The translations under genes and the position numbers were made by a program. Source: Acinetobacter sichuanensis (GTDB lineage: Bacteria > Pseudomonadota > Gammaproteobacteria > Pseudomonadales > Moraxellaceae). Taken from it: DNA of 64,000 bases. Below, piece after piece: positions 19,029-29,411 of the stretch (the stretch's first letter is position 1; the number at the start of each line of letters is the position of its first letter). The notes under the pieces were generated by a model. That model saw only the letters and a list, made by a program, of their open reading frames with translations. It did no database searches and was not told the origin of the DNA. The stretch spans positions 1-64,000 of the forward strand of contig NZ_PYIX02000005.1 of the NCBI RefSeq assembly GCF_003024515.2, in the 5' to 3' direction.

Positions 19029-19796
19029 TTAAGCTAGACAATCTTGTTTAGAAATCAAGTCAGGGCATCCTAATGGATTTAACGCGCATTTAAGATCATC
19101 GATTTGCTCTTGGGTTACATAATCTTTTGATTTTAAATACTCCGCAACACGATCATCACGTAAGCTCAGGAAAGCAGCATCATAAACTTCAAGATCAACA
19201 AATAAAGCTGCTGTTTCTAAGCTATTGAAACGATCTAAGAAAATGTCATCACCATACATTAAAAAGACATGATCATAATCTGCATGTGTGTCTACATTTA
19301 AGCGTTGTGCCAATGTGGTTGGTGAGGTTTTCACAAATAATAAGTCAGAAAGTTCATCAAATTGAGTTAAATCTAAACTATTTTCACCTGTTTTAACTTT
19401 ACCTAGCCATGCTTTAAAAACCAGAACAGCACCACCTCGTAGCAACATACTCCAAATTTGATGGCGTGTTTCTTCATCTAAAGATTTGCATTCATCTTTA
19501 AGTTCTTGAATAAGTAATTCTTCTTGTTGTGCGATTTTATCAAATAAACCTAAACCTTGTGGTTGATACGCAGCAGGCAAAAACACATCAAATTTGAGCT
19601 CTTCAAAGACTTTCAAAGCCAACGGAACGGCTGCCTGATAAAGCGCATTTAAAGCATTTAATTGAGTATTTTCTAATTTAGTATGTGGGAAAACAGTTTT
19701 CCAATCAATTTCAGGCAATATGGCATTGACGCCATATTGACGATGGAATTGTTGGGTTTGATGGATACCATGAGGCACTGATTCAGAAATATTCAT
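19029..19796 (-). CDS. Hypothetical cytoplasmic protein
   Basis: 255 residues, acidic, without signal peptide or membrane segment. There is an alpha-helical middle part (about residues 85-135) and a Cys pair near the C-terminus (CALNPLGC), with a third Cys four residues from the end. I do not recognise a family and see no catalytic motif. It has its own terminator and stands alone between the hydrolase and the sensor kinase. Confidence 0.7.
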   Translation of the reverse strand: MNISESVPHGIHQTQQFHRQYGVNAILPEIDWKTVFPHTKLENTQLNALNALYQAAVPLALKVFEELKFDVFLPAAYQPQGLGLFDKIAQQEELLIQELKDECKSLDEETRHQIWSMLLRGGAVLVFKAWLGKVKTGENSLDLTQFDELSDLLFVKTSPTTLAQRLNVDTHADYDHVFLMYGDDIFLDRFNSLETAALFVDLEVYDAAFLSLRDDRVAEYLKSKDYVTQEQIDDLKCALNPLGCPDLISKQDCLA

Positions 19797-20116
19797 GGAA
19801 AACTCCTAATTTTTAAAATTTTGTTTATGCATCATTCCAGATGCAAATTTATCTAACCAATAGGCTAATTTTATGATTTATCTAAGATGCAATAGGAATG
19901 AGACTAAAGTTGTATATGGGTTTTTTTGTTTATTATATTTATAAAATTCAAATATTTAAGTAATTGTAACCAAGTGTGCGAATGTATGGAAATAAATTTG
20001 ATTGAATTTGCCATAGAAAATAGTTCAGTGAATTTTTTGGTCAATCAATTTGATTAAAAATCACTAATTTTTGATCATTTTTGCCTAAACTTGTTAGCAG
20101 GATTGCTATTTGTCTT
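19797..20116. other. AT-rich intergenic region
   Basis: Between the hypothetical gene (its promoter must lie here, on the minus strand) and the terminator of the sensor kinase. No coding frame or clear repeat seen. Confidence 0.4.
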
Positions 20117-20151
20117 AAAAAAATGCGCCTAAAAATAATTTTTTAGACGCA
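20117..20151 (-). terminator. Terminator of the hybrid sensor kinase gene
   Basis: Imperfect stem TGCGCCTAAAAA / TTTTTTAGACGCA with seven T following on the minus strand. Confidence 0.7.
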
Positions 20152-20193
20152 ATAAATGTATCAAAACATATTTTTCAAACTTTTAGCTTGAGC

Positions 20194-23100
20194 TTATTTT
20201 GATATTTTTAGACCTGATAACCATGAACGTAATGAAGCAGGTTTGAGTGGTTTTTTCAGTAAGACAATATTTAACTCTTTTAAATGTTGTGGAAGTTCTG
20301 GATCAGAATCGGCTGTAATCAGTGCAACAGGAACATTTTCCTGACGATTTTCCAAAATAAAATCTAAACCAATTTTATGATGGTTAAGATGCTGATCAAC
20401 TAACCAAACTTGAATATTTTCATTTTGGATAATTTCTAAAGCTTGTTCAGGTTCAGTGGCTTTAAAGACTTGATAACCCCATTTGGTTAATAAAGTATTC
20501 ATGCCTTCTAAAATGGTTTCATCGTTATCTAAACATAAAATTTTATATGCTTTAGTACGTAAAGGAACCGCTTGTACGGGTGTTGCAACTACTTTTGGTG
20601 CATCAACTATAGGCACTTCGATCATAAAGCATGAGCCTTTGCCTAACTCAGAAGCAACATGTACAGGATAATCCAACAAACTCGTCATACGCTGTACAAT
20701 GGCTAAGCCCAAACCTAAACCTTGCTCGCCCCACGGTGAAGTATGCCCACAGCGTTCAAACTCTTGGAACAGCTTAATACGTTGTTCCTCAGCAATACCC
20801 GGACCTGTATCCCACACACCTATGCGAATATGTCTAGGCTTTGATGCAGAACGTAATACACCAACAACAACACGTCCTTTAGCCGTATAACGTAGCGCAT
20901 TACTCACAAAATTTTGAATAATACGGCGAATCCATTGTGGATCAGTGTCTATCCAGAACTGAGCATCATGTACCACTAATTTGATATTACGCTGCGCTGC
21001 AATGGATTTAAATTGCAGTTCTAAATCACGTAATAAATCATGTAATGGGTAAATCTGGCGTTTAGGTTGAATGGTGCCGCCTTCTAAACGTGCAATATCT
21101 AGCAACGCAGAGAGCATGCTTTCTGCACCATATAAAGCACGATCAAGTTGTTGTAAAGTTTTACGGTCTTCATCGGTCTGTACACTTTGTTCAAGTGCTG
21201 TACTAAATAAACGAGCAGCATGCATGGGCTGCAATAAATCATGACTGGCTGCTGCAATAAATCGACTTTTCGACATATTGGCTTTGTCAGCTTGTTCACG
21301 TGCTAACTGTTGTTCTGCTAAAGCATTTGCTAACTGTTGGGTTCGATCTGAAACACGAGCTTCAAGAACGGCTTCATTTTCACGGAAAGCTGTAATATCA
21401 GCAAATGTCGTAACGAAACCACCACCTTCGATTGGATTTCCACGCATTTGAATGACGCGTCCATCTTTACGAATACGTTCAAACTCATGCGCACTACCGA
21501 CTTTCATCCAATGAATACGTTTGCGTACATGCTCTTCGATTGAGCCTGGACCACATTCGCCACGTTCTGCGTTATAACGAATCAAATCTGCAATTGGACA
21601 ACCGACATAGACCAAGTCTTTTGGATAATCAAAAAGTTTGAGATATTGATTATTCCAAGCCACTAAACACATATTCTCATCAACAACACTGACCCCTTGG
21701 GTCATGTGGTCGATCATGGTCATAATCAGGTTTTGATTAAAACGTTGCCACTGTGAAGCTTGGTCAAGAATATTAGCAACTTGTCCTAATGCTAAACCAT
21801 TATTGACCATTGCCGTTGTGAGTAGAGTACGTGCTGAAGCAGCACCGATTGTTCCTGCGAGATATTGTTCGGTAAATCGCCACCACATGCCATTTGCACT
21901 ACTATTTTCATTCAGTACCACATTATTCATGATGCAAAATTGACGGAAAGCTTGGACAGTTGGACCTTCACCTGTAATACGTTTTGCTAGAGCAATTAAA
22001 TCTCCAACTTTTAAACGCGCAACATCATGGTTTAAATAACTGATATCTGTTGAGGTATTTTGTGCAGGTAAAGGCTTGGTTTCATAGTAAAAGAAACTTT
22101 CAGCTTGGATTTGTTCAGCAACAGAAGGACGGTAAATACGAGAAACCCAAATATAAAGTAGAATATTTAAGCCCAAAGCCCAAGTGACGCCATGAGTCAG
22201 TGGCGCGAAGGACTCAAAACCAAAGAGTGCTTCAGGTCTTAGCCATTGAATATGCATGGGACCATGAACTAAAAACTGCTCTGCAAAAGCACTATATTCG
22301 GTAGGTAAACTACGTAAAACAGTCGGTAGAAGTAGAGTGTATATCCATAAAATAAAGCCAATGACTAAACCTGCATAAACACCTTGACGACTTCCTCCGC
22401 GCCAATATAACCCGCCAATCAGCGCAGGTGAAAACTGTGCAACCGCACTAAAAGCCAGTAAGCCAAATGTTGATAATTGGTCAATATCATTGAAGAAATG
22501 GAAAAATAAAAAGCCTAAAAACATCACTGCCAAAATACAAATTCGACGCGTGAGTTTTAATACTTGTGGGAGGCGCTTATCATGTCTGGATAAAACATTT
22601 AAACGCCAAAGTGCAGGCATAATTAAATCATTACTGAGCATAATCGACAGCGCTACAGAGGATACCAGTAACATGCCAGTTGATGCTGAAAATCCACCTA
22701 AAAATGCCAATAAAGTCAGCCAGTCTTGCCCATAACTCAGTGGTAAAGACAGCACGGCAACATCTGGAATACTTAAGTAAGCAGGTGCAGCATGGAGCGC
22801 CCAACTGGCGATTGGAATAATGGCAATAATGGTTAAAATTAAATAGGCTGCAAACCAACGACGTGCACCACGAATATGTTTTTCGTCACGCAGTTCGACA
22901 ACTGCAACGTGAAATTGACGAGGTAAACAGATGATTGCTAAAGCTGCAAGTAAGGTTTGCACCCAAAATGTTTCAGGAACTCCAAAAAGTTGTACTTCAT
23001 GAAATGTTTTACTGACATCTTTGGAAATTTGTAACAGATTTTCTGGGTTTTCAAAAATAAAAAAGAATGCGACACAGAGTAAGGCAAATAATTTAACAAA

Positions 23101-23685
23101 TGACTCAAATGCAACTGCGAGCATTAAACCACCATGTTGTTCGGTATTAGCAATTTGTCGTGTGCCAAACATCATGGCTAAAATGGCTAAAACAGCAGTT
23201 AAGCCCAATACACCATTGGTGGTGGTTGAAATGACTTGTGTATTATGTTCGAGCATGACCGATGCACTGAGTGCGATCGCGCGTAGTTGTAAAGCTAAAT
23301 AAGGAATAATCGCAATGACAGCTAAAATGGTGACTAAAGAGGCGAGTGTTCCACTTTTTCCATAGCGCGCCGCAACAAAGTCTGCAATGGATGAAATGGC
23401 ATGATGCTGACGAACTCGACCTAAACGCCGCCAAATATCGTAGCCTAAGCCGACAAAAAGCAAAGGACCTAAATAGATGGGAAGAAAAATAATCCCTTCA
23501 CGAACTGCCGCGCCTGTAGCACCATAAAATGTCCAAGAAGAGCAATATACGCCTAATGTTAGACTAAAGAGAAGCATTCGCCCACGTGTACTTAATCTAC
23601 TTGCATGCTTCTCACCAAAGAAGGCGCAGGCAAATAAAATTATGATGTAAAGGGCGAGAACCCCAATAATCAACCAACTATTCAT
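20194..23685 (-). CDS. CrbS/MxtR-like SSF transporter-hybrid histidine kinase
   Basis: 1163 residues from the ATG at 23685 (GTG at 23691 possible). Residues 1 to ~500 are a sodium:solute symporter (SSF) domain with about 13 helices; a PAS region follows (~650-760), then a HisKA domain with SHDLLQP (His ~815), an ATPase domain (NFVSNALRY, DTGPGIAEE, GLGLGLAIV) and a C-terminal receiver (phospho-Asp ~1097 in VWLVDQH, KKPLKP end). This domain order is that of CrbS/MxtR, which senses acetate-type signals and controls acs and acetate uptake through CrbR/ErdR. It is divergent from yjcH-actP, supporting that role. No partner response regulator is in the window. Confidence 0.85.
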   Translation of the reverse strand: MNSWLIIGVLALYIIILFACAFFGEKHASRLSTRGRMLLFSLTLGVYCSSWTFYGATGAAVREGIIFLPIYLGPLLFVGLGYDIWRRLGRVRQHHAISSIADFVAARYGKSGTLASLVTILAVIAIIPYLALQLRAIALSASVMLEHNTQVISTTTNGVLGLTAVLAILAMMFGTRQIANTEQHGGLMLAVAFESFVKLFALLCVAFFFIFENPENLLQISKDVSKTFHEVQLFGVPETFWVQTLLAALAIICLPRQFHVAVVELRDEKHIRGARRWFAAYLILTIIAIIPIASWALHAAPAYLSIPDVAVLSLPLSYGQDWLTLLAFLGGFSASTGMLLVSSVALSIMLSNDLIMPALWRLNVLSRHDKRLPQVLKLTRRICILAVMFLGFLFFHFFNDIDQLSTFGLLAFSAVAQFSPALIGGLYWRGGSRQGVYAGLVIGFILWIYTLLLPTVLRSLPTEYSAFAEQFLVHGPMHIQWLRPEALFGFESFAPLTHGVTWALGLNILLYIWVSRIYRPSVAEQIQAESFFYYETKPLPAQNTSTDISYLNHDVARLKVGDLIALAKRITGEGPTVQAFRQFCIMNNVVLNENSSANGMWWRFTEQYLAGTIGAASARTLLTTAMVNNGLALGQVANILDQASQWQRFNQNLIMTMIDHMTQGVSVVDENMCLVAWNNQYLKLFDYPKDLVYVGCPIADLIRYNAERGECGPGSIEEHVRKRIHWMKVGSAHEFERIRKDGRVIQMRGNPIEGGGFVTTFADITAFRENEAVLEARVSDRTQQLANALAEQQLAREQADKANMSKSRFIAAASHDLLQPMHAARLFSTALEQSVQTDEDRKTLQQLDRALYGAESMLSALLDIARLEGGTIQPKRQIYPLHDLLRDLELQFKSIAAQRNIKLVVHDAQFWIDTDPQWIRRIIQNFVSNALRYTAKGRVVVGVLRSASKPRHIRIGVWDTGPGIAEEQRIKLFQEFERCGHTSPWGEQGLGLGLAIVQRMTSLLDYPVHVASELGKGSCFMIEVPIVDAPKVVATPVQAVPLRTKAYKILCLDNDETILEGMNTLLTKWGYQVFKATEPEQALEIIQNENIQVWLVDQHLNHHKIGLDFILENRQENVPVALITADSDPELPQHLKELNIVLLKKPLKPASLRSWLSGLKISK

Positions 23686-23870
23686 AATCACTACAGTCTA
23701 ACAAGCTATGCCTATGATAACGCATCCCAGAACAGAGGCATTTATTCTGATTAAAATTTAACGACCAAAGTCTAAGTTACGTGAAGCTTCAACATTGTTA
23801 ATTTTGTCTCATCAAAATAATGATTAAAAATTGCAACCAGTGGACTGGTCGCGAATCAAGGAGCGAGATG

Positions 23871-24206
23871 ATGGATGAGAGACAGGTAGATGCAATTCTA
23901 CAAAATCCAAAATTTAAAGAAATGGTAGCGAAAAAGAGAAATTTAAGTTGGACATTAACAGCAATTATGTTGTTTGTTTATGTTGGATTTATGCTTTTAG
24001 TCGGCTACAACAAAGAGTTTCTACTCACACCAGTATCGCAAGGTAGTGTAACGACTTGGGGAATTCCTTTAGGACTGAGCATTATTGTTTTATCTTTCGT
24101 TTTATGTGGCGTGTATTCATATATTGCCAACAATAAGCTTGATCACTTAAATGATGAAGCAATGCGAGAAGTAGAAGCGATTGCTAAAGAAAAAGGGAAA
24201 TACTAA
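23871..24206 (+). CDS. yjcH: DUF485 membrane protein (YjcH)
   Basis: 111 residues from the ATG at 23871, which is seven bases after AAGGAG (ATG 23868 is closer than usual). Two transmembrane helices (about residues 33-55 and 72-93) with short polar ends, as in DUF485 proteins. It is always found next to actP and is thought to assist acetate uptake. The actP ATG follows its stop by one base. Confidence 0.88.
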   Translation: MDERQVDAILQNPKFKEMVAKKRNLSWTLTAIMLFVYVGFMLLVGYNKEFLLTPVSQGSVTTWGIPLGLSIIVLSFVLCGVYSYIANNKLDHLNDEAMREVEAIAKEKGKY

Positions 24207-24207
24207 G

Positions 24208-25923
24208 ATGAAATGGAATGCTTTAAAAACCAAAGCAGCGCTAGCATCTACAGCTCTGTTTTCTACACTTGCTCAAGCTGGTCCAGATCTTGGTGCAGCA
24301 GAACAACAAGCAACCAACTGGCATGCAATTATCATGTTTGCTATTTTCGTTGGCTTAACGCTATTTATTACGAAATGGGCAGCAAAACAAACCACAAGTA
24401 CTGCTGACTTCTATACTGCTGGTGGTGGGATTTCAGGTTTCCAAAATGGTTTAGCGATCGCAGGTGACTATATGTCAGCAGCATCGTTCCTCGGTATCTC
24501 CGCAATGGTGTTCAGTTCAGGCTTTGATGGCTTGCTGTACTCACTTGGTTTCATGGTGGGTTGGCCAGTTGTACTCTTCTTAGTTGCTGAGCGTTTACGT
24601 AATTTAGGTAAATTTAACTTATCTGACGTGGTTTCATTCCGTTTAGAAGAAAAACCTGTACGTACACTTGCGGCTGTGAGTTCATTGGTTGTTGTTGCAT
24701 TCTATTTGATTGCTCAAATGGTGGGTGCAGGTCAGCTCATTAAACTTTTATTTGGTTTGAACTATAACATTGCTGTTGTGATCGTTGGTCTTCTGATGAT
24801 GGCTTACGTTATCTTCGGCGGTATGTTGGCAACCACTTGGGTGCAAATCATTAAAGCAGTAATGCTACTTTCAGGTGCAACATTCATGGCATTTATGGTC
24901 ATGAAAGCAGTTGGCTTTAGTTTCGCTGAAATGTTCAATCAATCGATTCAAGTTTTTGCAAAAGTTCATGATGTAAGCTTTGAAAAAGCAGCGCAAATCA
25001 TGGGTCCAGGTAGCTTAGCTGCAAATCCATTAGATGCTTTATCTCTTGGTTTAGCTCTCATGTTTGGTACCGCAGGTTTACCACATATTTTAATGCGTTT
25101 CTTTACGGTTAAAGATGCAAAAGAAGCACGTAAATCAGTTGTTGTTGCAACAGGTTTCATTGGTTACTTCTACTTATTGACGTTCATTATTGGTTTCGGT
25201 GCGATTCTTTTCGTATCAAACAACCCACAATTTATTGATGTTGCAAAAATGGCAGTCACTGGCAAGTTAGAACTTGTTGGTGGTAATAACATGGCTGCGG
25301 TTCACTTGTCTGATGCGGTGGGCGGTGACTTGTTCATGGGCTTTATTTCAGCAGTTGCATTCGCGACAATTCTTGCAGTTGTTGCTGGTTTAACACTATC
25401 AGGTGCTTCAGCAATTTCTCATGACTTGTATGCAAACGTATTGAAGAAAGGTCAAACTACACCTGAATCTGAACTTCGTATGTCTAAAATCGCAACTTTA
25501 GGTTTAGCTATTTTTGCCATGATTTTGGGAATCTTGTTCGAGAAACAAAACGTAGCATTCATGGTGGGTCTAGCATTCTCTGTTGCTGCATGTGCTAACT
25601 TCCCAGTACTTGTACTTTCAATGTTCTGGAAAGGCTTAACAACACGTGGTGCAGTGATTGGTGGTTTGGTTGGTTTGGTAACAGCAGTAACTTTAATTAT
25701 CTTATCTAAAGCAGTTTGGGTAGATACATTAAATATTTCTGATACACCTGTGAACCCATTTAATGGTCCAGCAATCTTTGCAATGCCATTAGCATTTATC
25801 TGCTGTTGGTTGTTCTCTGTAACAGATAACTCACCACGTGCACAAGCAGAACGTAAAGCATTTGATGCGCAGTTTGTTCGCTCACAAACAGGTATTGGTA
25901 TCTCTGGTGCTTCAGATCACTAA
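24208..25923 (+). CDS. actP: Cation/acetate symporter ActP
   Basis: 571 residues. The SSF-family permease imports acetate, propionate and similar short acids with sodium or protons. As in E. coli ActP, a cleavable-looking N-terminus ([20 protein letters not shown]) precedes the first helix; the remaining ~13 helices and SSF motifs such as [21 protein letters not shown] are present. Translated with yjcH (gap of one base). The divergent hybrid kinase shares an SSF domain and probably regulates it. Confidence 0.93.
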   Translation: MKWNALKTKAALASTALFSTLAQAGPDLGAAEQQATNWHAIIMFAIFVGLTLFITKWAAKQTTSTADFYTAGGGISGFQNGLAIAGDYMSAASFLGISAMVFSSGFDGLLYSLGFMVGWPVVLFLVAERLRNLGKFNLSDVVSFRLEEKPVRTLAAVSSLVVVAFYLIAQMVGAGQLIKLLFGLNYNIAVVIVGLLMMAYVIFGGMLATTWVQIIKAVMLLSGATFMAFMVMKAVGFSFAEMFNQSIQVFAKVHDVSFEKAAQIMGPGSLAANPLDALSLGLALMFGTAGLPHILMRFFTVKDAKEARKSVVVATGFIGYFYLLTFIIGFGAILFVSNNPQFIDVAKMAVTGKLELVGGNNMAAVHLSDAVGGDLFMGFISAVAFATILAVVAGLTLSGASAISHDLYANVLKKGQTTPESELRMSKIATLGLAIFAMILGILFEKQNVAFMVGLAFSVAACANFPVLVLSMFWKGLTTRGAVIGGLVGLVTAVTLIILSKAVWVDTLNISDTPVNPFNGPAIFAMPLAFICCWLFSVTDNSPRAQAERKAFDAQFVRSQTGIGISGASDH

Positions 25924-25940
25924 GTCAGTTTTTTAAAGTA

Positions 25941-25968
25941 AAAAAAGTCCCAAAAGGGACTTTTTTTA
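25941..25968. terminator. Terminator after actP
   Basis: Stem AAAAAGTCCC / GGGACTTTTT, loop AAAA, T-run on both strands; suits actP and the convergent lipoprotein gene. Confidence 0.9.
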
Positions 25969-25992
25969 TGCTGAGGAGTAGATGTTTTGAGG

Positions 25993-26367
25993 TTAATGTC
26001 GTGTATAAATCTCACCATCTAAAATCAAACGCCATTCATTATCTTGTTGATAAGGTGCTTTATTAATTTTAAAGTCCTTTGATAAATCACCTTCACCAAT
26101 ATGCAAATGCTGCTGATCAAGTTGAGTGAGTGGTGCTTTGATATTTGAAATTGTTGAAGACTTCATATCACTTGAGGCATTTTTTTGTTCTGAATGCAGG
26201 TGCTGTGAAAACTTAATTTCACCATTCTTTTTAATCTCAAGTGTACTATTTTCACTTTTCCATTCACCAATATAGTTTTGATTTTTTTCAAGTAAAGGAT
26301 CTGTTTTTGTACAGCCAAATAAAATTAGACTGCTACATAAAATAACCCCATATATTTTTATTTTCAT
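25993..26367 (-). CDS. Putative lipoprotein
   Basis: 124 residues from the ATG at 26367 with AGGA eight bases upstream. A lipobox LFGC ends a short signal sequence, so the protein is likely anchored to a membrane. The mature part starts with a polar linker and contains YIGEWKSENSTLEIKKNGEI, resembling a small beta-rich lipocalin-like strand pair. Family not recognised. Confidence 0.72.
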   Translation of the reverse strand: MKIKIYGVILCSSLILFGCTKTDPLLEKNQNYIGEWKSENSTLEIKKNGEIKFSQHLHSEQKNASSDMKSSTISNIKAPLTQLDQQHLHIGEGDLSKDFKINKAPYQQDNEWRLILDGEIYTRH

Positions 26368-26527
26368 CATGATGTCCTTGTATGATGCTTTTGGGCTAAA
26401 CGATTTTGAGTTTAAAATCTGACATAGTATCGAATGAAAGATAGGCAATGTATTGATGATTTTTTAAAATTTTCTGTAAGATATCGTATCATTCACCACA
26501 AAAAAATAAGAACGAAAAGGAAAATAT

Positions 26528-27205
26528 ATGCAAACGCTAGTGCAGTTTTGGAGAGGTTTTAAGCTTTTGCCATCAGCATGGTTGTTATTGGTACAACTCA
26601 ATATGCTTATTTTATATTTAGTGACAAGTACCAGTCGTAGCTACCAAACTTTAATGTGGGCACTGGGTGTATTGGCATTATTAATGATTGCAAAGGTCAT
26701 TCGACAGACACCTGTTTATAGTGTGATTGGACTTTTCTTTGTGACAGGCGCATTTATTTTTTCTATTTTGATGTTGATCGGTTTACGTTCTGTCCCTATG
26801 CAAATCACAGCACATTTATTTGAAGCAGCTGCTTATTTTTGTGCTGCTTATGGTTTAGTGCGCTATATGTTTGCAGACCGCTATTTAACCAAAGATGAGC
26901 TATTTGCAGCAGGAGCAGTATTTACATTGCTTGCATGGGGTTTTGCATTTTTATATAGCATTTGTCAGCTAACCGTACCCAATAGCTTTCAAAACCCAAA
27001 TCATGTTGGTGAATATCAAACTTGGTTAGACTTACTGTTCTTAAGTTTTAGTTTGCAGTCTGCAACAGGACTTTCTGATGTTATTCCAATTGCACCCGCA
27101 GCACGTATTGTTGCAATGTTACAAATGTTCGGTGGCGTGATGTACTTAGCACTGATTGTGTCGCGCTTAATTGCTTTGCATTATATTGCACATAAGACCG
27201 ATTAA
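26528..27205 (+). CDS. Putative two-helix-pore ion channel
   Basis: 225 residues with about six hydrophobic helices. The C-terminal part (TWLDLLFLSFSLQSATGLSD ... MFGGVMYLALIVSRL) has the helix-pore loop-helix layout of Ion_trans_2 potassium channels, but the filter is a degenerate TGLSD instead of TVGYGD, so selectivity is doubtful. No cytoplasmic RCK domain. A GAAAAGGAAA ribosome site precedes the ATG. Confidence 0.6.
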   Translation: MQTLVQFWRGFKLLPSAWLLLVQLNMLILYLVTSTSRSYQTLMWALGVLALLMIAKVIRQTPVYSVIGLFFVTGAFIFSILMLIGLRSVPMQITAHLFEAAAYFCAAYGLVRYMFADRYLTKDELFAAGAVFTLLAWGFAFLYSICQLTVPNSFQNPNHVGEYQTWLDLLFLSFSLQSATGLSDVIPIAPAARIVAMLQMFGGVMYLALIVSRLIALHYIAHKTD

Positions 27206-27367
27206 TCACCGATTGTGTTTTTACAGTAAGCCAACGTTTTGACTGTTTTAGATGAATTATCATGTTTTACAAGTTCTTTTTAGCTGAACTTGCTCTTTTT
27301 TCATGTCATGTGAATGCCTTTATTGACCTTTTGGTCTGTCCTTTAAGTAAAAAAATGTGAGGAAGAT

Positions 27368-29347
27368 ATGCCTTCCAAAAAACGATCTTGGTTTGATAAT
27401 GTCAATCCAAATGTATTTTTTAGTAGCGTTGGGATTATTGTTTTATTTTTAGCAGTTGTAATTTTTACACCTAATGCTTTTGAACTGATCACTCAACATA
27501 TGAATCAGTGGATTACTGATTCATTTAGCTGGTTTTATGTACTCTCTGTCGCCATTTTTCTCATGGTATTGGTTTTTATTGCTTTATCCGATATGGGGAA
27601 AATTAAATTAGGTCCTGACCATAGTCAGCCGTCATATAGTAACGGCTCATGGTTTGCCATGTTATTTACTGCGGGCATGGGGATTGGTTTAATGTTTTTT
27701 GGTGTAGCTGAGCCAGTCATGCATTATGTCAATCCGCCTACAGGTGAGCCTCAAAGTATTGAAGCTGCTCAGCAAGCAATGCGAATTACCTTTTTTCATT
27801 GGGGCTTACATGCATGGGCGATTTATGCTTTAGTCGGTTTAACATTGGCATACTTTGCCTTTCGTTATCATTTACCACTCAAAGTACGCTCTGGTTTATA
27901 TCCCATTATTGGTCAAAAAATTTACGGTCCTTTGGGGGATGCTGTAGATACTTTTGCCACCATTGGTACAGTATTTGGTGTAGCAACTACGCTAGGATTT
28001 GGTGTAACGCAAATCAATTCAGGGCTTAGCTACCTGTTTGGTTGGGAAACTCAAATCAGTACACAAATTATTTTGATTATTTTTGTGAGTGCATTGGCTT
28101 CTTTATCTGTATTTCTCGGTTTAGATAAAGGAATTAAACGCCTCTCTGAATTGAACTTAGTTTTAGCATTGGCTTTATTGGTCTTTGTATTTTTGGCAAG
28201 TTCAAGTGTCTATATTTTACAAACCACGATTCAAAATGCTGGGCAGTATATGTCCAATTTATTTTCCATGACTTTTAATCTCTATGCTTATCAACCCAAT
28301 GGCTGGATTGGTGGTTGGACGATTATGTACTGGGCATGGTGGATTTCTTGGTCTCCATTTGTTGGTATGTTCATTGCACGTGTATCACGTGGACGAACCA
28401 TCCGTGAATTTATTGTTGGTGTTTTACTTATTCCAACAGGATTTACCCTGATTTGGATGGGGTTTATGGGGAATGCGGCATTATTTAGTATTTTAGAACA
28501 AGGAAATACTAGCCTGATTACCGCCGTGCAACAAGATTCCTCTGTAGCGTTATTTGAATTTTTAAATCATTTACCTTTTGCAAGTATCTCTAGTTTTATT
28601 GCGACGATTTTAGTGATTTTATTTTTTGTCACCTCAGCTGACTCTGGTGCGCTGGTCACAGATTATTTAACAGCAAAAACTGAAAATTCACCTGCATGGC
28701 AACGTTTATTTTGGACAGCTTTAATGGCTATTTTGTCCATTATTTTACTGTTGGTCGGTGGGTTAGGTGCATTGCAATCGGCAACCATGATGAGTGCTTT
28801 GCCATTTACTTTGATTATGTTACTGCTCTGTTGGGGGCTACTCAAAGCATTACGTTTAGATGTAACAAAAATGCATGCTTTACAAGTTGCACGTATTACG
28901 CCACGAGCAGTACAAAATCCAAGAAGTTGGCAACAACGCCTTGGGCTGATTATGCATTATCCGCATACCCATCACGAGGTTGAACAATATATACAAACAG
29001 TGGTGCGACAAGCTTTTGAAAATATTCAACGTGAATTTAAACGCCGACATTTAGATGTGAAAATTCAGGAAATTGAAGAAGGTTTGGTGCTGAGCGTTGA
29101 CCATCAAAGCGAAGTCAATTTTGTGTATAAAGTTTTTAATCATGTCACAGAAGCTGCGAGTTTTATGCTCGATGAGCAGCATGAAAATATTGATACATTT
29201 TATCAAGCAGAAGTCTTTTTACGTGAAGGTGGACAGGGCTATGATGTAATGGACTGGACACAAGAAGATGTTTTACAAGATATTATTGACCAATATGAAC
29301 GTCATTTACATTTCTTAAATGTGATTCGTAATTCAAACCTAGACTGA
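27368..29347 (+). CDS. BCCT-family choline/betaine transporter (BetT-like)
   Basis: 659 residues: twelve transmembrane helices and a long cytoplasmic C-terminus (about residues 500-659), like E. coli BetT (677). Family marks are FTAGMGIGLMFFGVAEPV and the tryptophan-rich MYWAWWISWSPFVGMFIARVSRGRTIREF. Imports choline or a related quaternary amine, probably proton-coupled. No betA, betB or betI genes lie nearby, so the substrate is inferred from family only. Confidence 0.88.
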   Translation: MPSKKRSWFDNVNPNVFFSSVGIIVLFLAVVIFTPNAFELITQHMNQWITDSFSWFYVLSVAIFLMVLVFIALSDMGKIKLGPDHSQPSYSNGSWFAMLFTAGMGIGLMFFGVAEPVMHYVNPPTGEPQSIEAAQQAMRITFFHWGLHAWAIYALVGLTLAYFAFRYHLPLKVRSGLYPIIGQKIYGPLGDAVDTFATIGTVFGVATTLGFGVTQINSGLSYLFGWETQISTQIILIIFVSALASLSVFLGLDKGIKRLSELNLVLALALLVFVFLASSSVYILQTTIQNAGQYMSNLFSMTFNLYAYQPNGWIGGWTIMYWAWWISWSPFVGMFIARVSRGRTIREFIVGVLLIPTGFTLIWMGFMGNAALFSILEQGNTSLITAVQQDSSVALFEFLNHLPFASISSFIATILVILFFVTSADSGALVTDYLTAKTENSPAWQRLFWTALMAILSIILLLVGGLGALQSATMMSALPFTLIMLLLCWGLLKALRLDVTKMHALQVARITPRAVQNPRSWQQRLGLIMHYPHTHHEVEQYIQTVVRQAFENIQREFKRRHLDVKIQEIEEGLVLSVDHQSEVNFVYKVFNHVTEAASFMLDEQHENIDTFYQAEVFLREGGQGYDVMDWTQEDVLQDIIDQYERHLHFLNVIRNSNLD

Positions 29348-29363
29348 TTTTTCAGATCAACAA

Positions 29364-29393
29364 TAAAAAAGGACTCAAATGAGTCCTTTTTTT
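29364..29393. terminator. Bidirectional terminator between BCCT gene and omp33-36
   Basis: Stem AAAAGGACTCA / TGAGTCCTTTT around AA, with A-run and T-run. Serves both convergent genes. Confidence 0.9.
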
Positions 29394-29411
29394 GCTTCTG
29401 AAGAAATATTC

